Assembly (NCBI GenBank): GCA_023433655.1
Contig: JAEYUE010000322.1
Span: 1 to 7,059, forward strand
From: Pseudomonadota bacterium
Lineage (GTDB): Bacteria > Pseudomonadota > Alphaproteobacteria > Caulobacterales > Caulobacteraceae
Direction: 5' to 3'
Length of the DNA stretch: 7,059 nt
Part shown: one piece after another, positions 5,392 to 7,059 of the stretch
How the letters are laid out: each line of letters begins with the position of its first letter
Position numbering within the stretch: the stretch's first letter is position 1
Made by a program: the position numbers and the translations under genes
Notes under the pieces: model-generated
Database searches by the model: none
What the model saw: the letters and a program-made list of their open reading frames with translations, nothing else
What the model was told of the DNA's origin: nothing

Positions 5392-5723
5392 TATTCGACC
5401 ACGGTGAAGCGGCGGCTGTCGAAGACGCGCAGCACCTGGGCGAGGTCGCGACCCCGGCGCAGCACCACGCCGCCCTCGCCGATCACCGCCCACTGGCCCT
5501 GGCGCAGGCGTAGGGCGGGTCGTTTCTCGATTCGGTAGGCGGGGGCGTCGCCGGAGCGGCGGAAGACGGCGAACTCGGCCACCTCCTTGTGGCCGGCCAT
5601 GGCGTAGTCGCGCCACTCGCCGGCCGCCACCATCCGCCCGTAGACCCTGAGAATCAGGTCCAGCTCGCGCCGGTCGAAGAAGACCGGGCCCGGGGCGGCC
5701 TGCAGGTCGGCGGCGTCGCTCAT
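5391..5723 (-). CDS. DUF2794 domain protein
   Basis: A 110-aa protein of the DUF2794 family, which is largely restricted to alphaproteobacteria and has no assigned function. The family pattern fills almost the whole length: FDRRELDLILRVYGRMVAAG (residues 16-35), EWRDYAM (36-42), FAVFRRSGDAPAYRIEKRP (51-69), GGVVLRRGRDLAQVLRVFD (84-102). There is no signal peptide and no membrane segment, so it should be cytosolic. I start it at the ATG at 5723, just before the conserved domain; the frame stays open for another 72 codons, but that stretch crosses the predicted small RNA and does not look like protein. The ribosome-binding site is poor (CGGGAC directly upstream). It converges with the BI-1 gene and is divergent from the structured RNA. 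Confidence 0.88.
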   Translation of the reverse strand: MSDAADLQAAPGPVFFDRRELDLILRVYGRMVAAGEWRDYAMAGHKEVAEFAVFRRSGDAPAYRIEKRPALRLRQGQWAVIGEGGVVLRRGRDLAQVLRVFDSRRFTVVE

Positions 5724-5852
5724 GTCCCGGATGGTAGGCGGATGACCGCGAAACGCCAGCCCCGCCCCGTCTATCGCCGTGCCCCGAACGCCACTCGCCG
5801 AAGAAATCGCCCGGAACACGAAATCGCCGCGGTTCCGCCCATCGTCCGCCCC

Positions 5853-5978
5853 CTTGGGGGGCGACACCTGAGCCATCGGCCTGTCGGAGCCTGGAGCGAT
5901 CCCGGATCCTGAACAGCCCCCCCAGCCCCCCTGGATCACTCCATCAAAGGGCTCCGGCGGGTCGATGCTTCCTCCAAG
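5853..5978 (+). ncRNA. Structured small RNA, 6S RNA (ssrS)-like candidate
   Basis: The plus strand folds into one long interrupted rod. The outer stem pairs 5853-5861 with 5970-5978. After a 10-base 5' bulge (5862-5871), 5872-5891 pairs with 5950-5968 as 19 base pairs, three of them G-U, with one bulged C (5874). Then TGGAG (5892-5896) pairs with CTCCA (5939-5943) across a 3' bulge TCAAAG, and GATCC (5898-5902) pairs with GGATC (5933-5937), closing a C-rich loop. The G-U pairs become C-A mismatches on the minus strand, so the plus strand is transcribed. A terminator follows 4 bases later and no plus-strand gene precedes it. A rod of this size with a bulged core is the 6S RNA architecture, and CCTGAGCC (5867-5874) matches a segment I recall from the 5' arm of E. 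coli 6S RNA. The exact 5' end and promoter are not visible. 6S RNA binds housekeeping RNA polymerase; the identity is inference, while the fold is seen. Confidence 0.58.
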
Positions 5979-5982
5979 CGAG

Positions 5983-6028
5983 ACGCCCGTTCGGCCACCC
6001 TCCCCCCCTCCGGCCGGGCGGGCGTTTT
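5983..6028 (+). terminator. Intrinsic terminator after the structured RNA
   Basis: ACGCCCGTTCGGCC (5983-5996) pairs with GGCCGGGCGGGCGT (6012-6025) over 14 bp, including two G-U pairs, with a 15-base pyrimidine-rich loop, and TTTT (6025-6028) at the 3' end. On the minus strand the two G-U pairs become A-C mismatches and the tail is TCTCGCTT, so it fits a plus-strand transcript best. It may also help end the convergent degP mRNA, whose stop codon is 25 bases away. Confidence 0.8.
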
Positions 6029-6052
6029 GCTGTCCGGCCCCCGCCGCTCAGA

Positions 6053-7059
6053 TCAGGGCAGGGCGACCTCGACCGGCTCGCCGCTCCGCATGACCGACAG
6101 GATGCGCCGGCCGTCCCCCGCGAGAGCCGCGGCCAGGGCGTCCAGGCCGGCCACCGGGGTGTCGTCGACCAGACGGATCACATCGCCTGCCTGCAGGCCG
6201 GCGCCGGCGGCGGGCGATCCGCCCTCGACCGCGAACACCTGCAGGCCGTCGGCGCCGGCCCGGGCGCTGAGGCCGCGCGCCGCCACCACCTCGGCTCCCA
6301 GCACCACCGAACGTTCGCCGGGCGCATCGACGGCGAGGGTGGCCCGGCCCTCGCGGCCGTCGCGCAGATAGACCACCTCGACGCGGGTTCCCGGTTCGGC
6401 GATGCCGATGGTCGCCGCCACCGTGCCGGCGTTGGAGACCGGCCTGTTCTGGATGCGGGTCACCACGTCGCCGCGCCGCAGGCCGGCGGCTTCCGCCGAG
6501 GAGCCGGGGGCGACGCTCTCGACCACGGCGCCGCGCACGATGCCGAGGCCGAGGTCGCGCGACCGCTCGGCGTTGAGCGATCCGAGGATGGCCCCGGTCG
6601 AGCCGCGTTTGACCTCTCCGGCGACGCGAAGCTGCCCGACCACATACATCAGGATGCGGCTGGGCACGGCGAAGGCGATGCCGTCGTTGCCGCCGCCGCC
6701 GCCCGACAGGATGGAGGTGTTGATGCCGATCAGCCGGCCCCGACTGTCCAGCAGGGGCCCGCCCGAGTTGCCGGAGTTCACGGCCGCGTCGGTCTGGATG
6801 TAGTCCTCGATCCGGTCGCCCATGCCGGAGCGGCCGAGGCCCGAGATCACCCCCATGGTCAGGGTCTGGTCGAGGCCCAGCGGATAGCCGACCGCGAAGG
6901 CGAGATCGCCGGTGCGCAGCAGGTCGGAATCGACCACCTCGATTTCCGAAAGGTCGGCCGGCCGGTTGTCCGGCTCGATCTTCAGCACCGCCAGGTCGGT
7001 CGCCTTGTCGACGCCGAGCAGGACGGCGTCGAAGATGCGTCCGTCGGTAAGGTCGACGG
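6053..7059 (-). CDS. degP: DegP/HtrA periplasmic serine protease with two PDZ domains (5' end missing)
   Basis: Only the C-terminal ~335 residues are present; the gene runs off the right edge, so the signal peptide and catalytic His are not visible. The open frame continues from 6988 to the edge as LTDGRIFDAVLLGVDKATDL, with the catalytic Asp codon at 6997-6995. The catalytic Ser (codon 6766-6764) lies in TDAAVNSGNSGGPLLDSRGR, and GIAFAVPSRI closes the protease domain. PDZ1 spans roughly GAILGSLNAERSRDLGLGIV to the RATLAV strand, with EAAGLRRGDVV as its core. PDZ2 begins near VVLGAEVVAARG, with GAGLQAGDVIRLVD as its core, and ends at the stop. Family members degrade or chaperone misfolded envelope proteins. 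Whether this is the DegP or DegQ type cannot be decided here. It converges with the structured RNA. Confidence 0.93.
   Translation of the reverse strand, partial: VDLTDGRIFDAVLLGVDKATDLAVLKIEPDNRPADLSEIEVVDSDLLRTGDLAFAVGYPLGLDQTLTMGVISGLGRSGMGDRIEDYIQTDAAVNSGNSGGPLLDSRGRLIGINTSILSGGGGGNDGIAFAVPSRILMYVVGQLRVAGEVKRGSTGAILGSLNAERSRDLGLGIVRGAVVESVAPGSSAEAAGLRRGDVVTRIQNRPVSNAGTVAATIGIAEPGTRVEVVYLRDGREGRATLAVDAPGERSVVLGAEVVAARGLSARAGADGLQVFAVEGGSPAAGAGLQAGDVIRLVDDTPVAGLDALAAALAGDGRRILSVMRSGEPVEVALP

Noticed and set aside
4422..5616. Long overlapping frames on both strands across the BI-1 gene (363 and 384 aa)
   Set aside because: They cross the divergent promoter, the terminator and parts of convergent genes, and have Arg/His/Gln-rich shadow composition with no recognisable domain.
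5724..5939. Upstream extension of the DUF2794 frame by 72 codons
   Set aside because: The conserved domain starts near residue 16 of the shorter form; the extension overlaps the predicted structured RNA on the other strand and shows no protein features.
6986..6988. GTG as start of the protease gene
   Set aside because: It lies within the TDLAVLKI motif of the protease domain, and the frame stays open with family sequence to the window edge.
1..7059. GANTC sites as a window-wide signal
   Set aside because: About eleven sites were counted by eye, several inside genes; the numbers are too small for an enrichment claim, so only those in promoter regions are mentioned.
1..7059. Mobile elements, CRISPR arrays, tRNA genes, toxin-antitoxin or phage defence genes
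   Set aside because: I looked on both strands and found no regularly spaced repeats, transposase, integrase, tRNA-like cloverleaf or recognisable defence genes; the gene content is ordinary chromosomal.

Overview
The window looks like chromosomal DNA of a high-GC alphaproteobacterium, most likely in the Caulobacterales and perhaps Brevundimonas. This rests on the very GC-rich third codon positions, on the alphaproteobacterial families DUF1134 (EipA) and DUF2794, on a CtrA-like half-site and CcrM-type GANTC sites in intergenic DNA, and on a bacterial sulfolipid gene (sqdB). The genus is an inference. I see no insertion sequence, phage gene, CRISPR array, tRNA or rRNA, and gene content is mostly housekeeping and cell envelope.

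Layout. Positions 1-126 hold no convincing gene, but contain a degenerate copy of the first ~10 codons of the eipA gene found 400 bases further on. A 55-codon minus-strand gene (127-294) is divergent from eipA (479-1090, plus), a probable Tat-type lipoprotein of the DUF1134 family. The 184-base gap between them carries a GTTAAC CtrA-like half-site, an inverted repeat and a GANTC site. A minus-strand run follows, transcribed in the order thpR (4465-3926, RNA 2',3'-cyclic phosphodiesterase), a GNAT acetyltransferase (3929-3396, overlapping by 4 bases with a TTG start), sqdB (3320-2073, UDP-sulfoquinovose synthase) and an SDR/epimerase-like protein (2062-1151). Divergent from thpR is a Bax inhibitor-1 family membrane protein (4594-5340, plus) with a well-formed promoter region and a strong intrinsic terminator. 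A DUF2794 gene (5391-5723, minus) converges on that terminator. The window ends in the 3' part of a DegP/HtrA periplasmic protease (6053 to the right edge, minus).

The most notable non-coding region is 5724-6052. No gene is supported there, yet the plus strand folds into a long interrupted rod (5853-5978), followed at once by a 14-bp stem and TTTT (5983-6028). G-U pairs make the plus strand the better-folding strand for both elements. The rod has a CCTGAGCC segment in its 5' arm that matches what I recall from E. coli 6S RNA. I call it a structured small RNA, possibly 6S RNA (ssrS).

Functionally the window is biased to envelope maintenance: EipA, sulfolipid precursor synthesis, the BI-1 family protein (relatives of which interact with FtsH) and DegP. 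Two of these envelope genes (eipA and the BI-1 gene) have similar CTTGC...GCAAG inverted repeats 65-95 bases upstream of their starts, which raises the possibility of a shared regulator.
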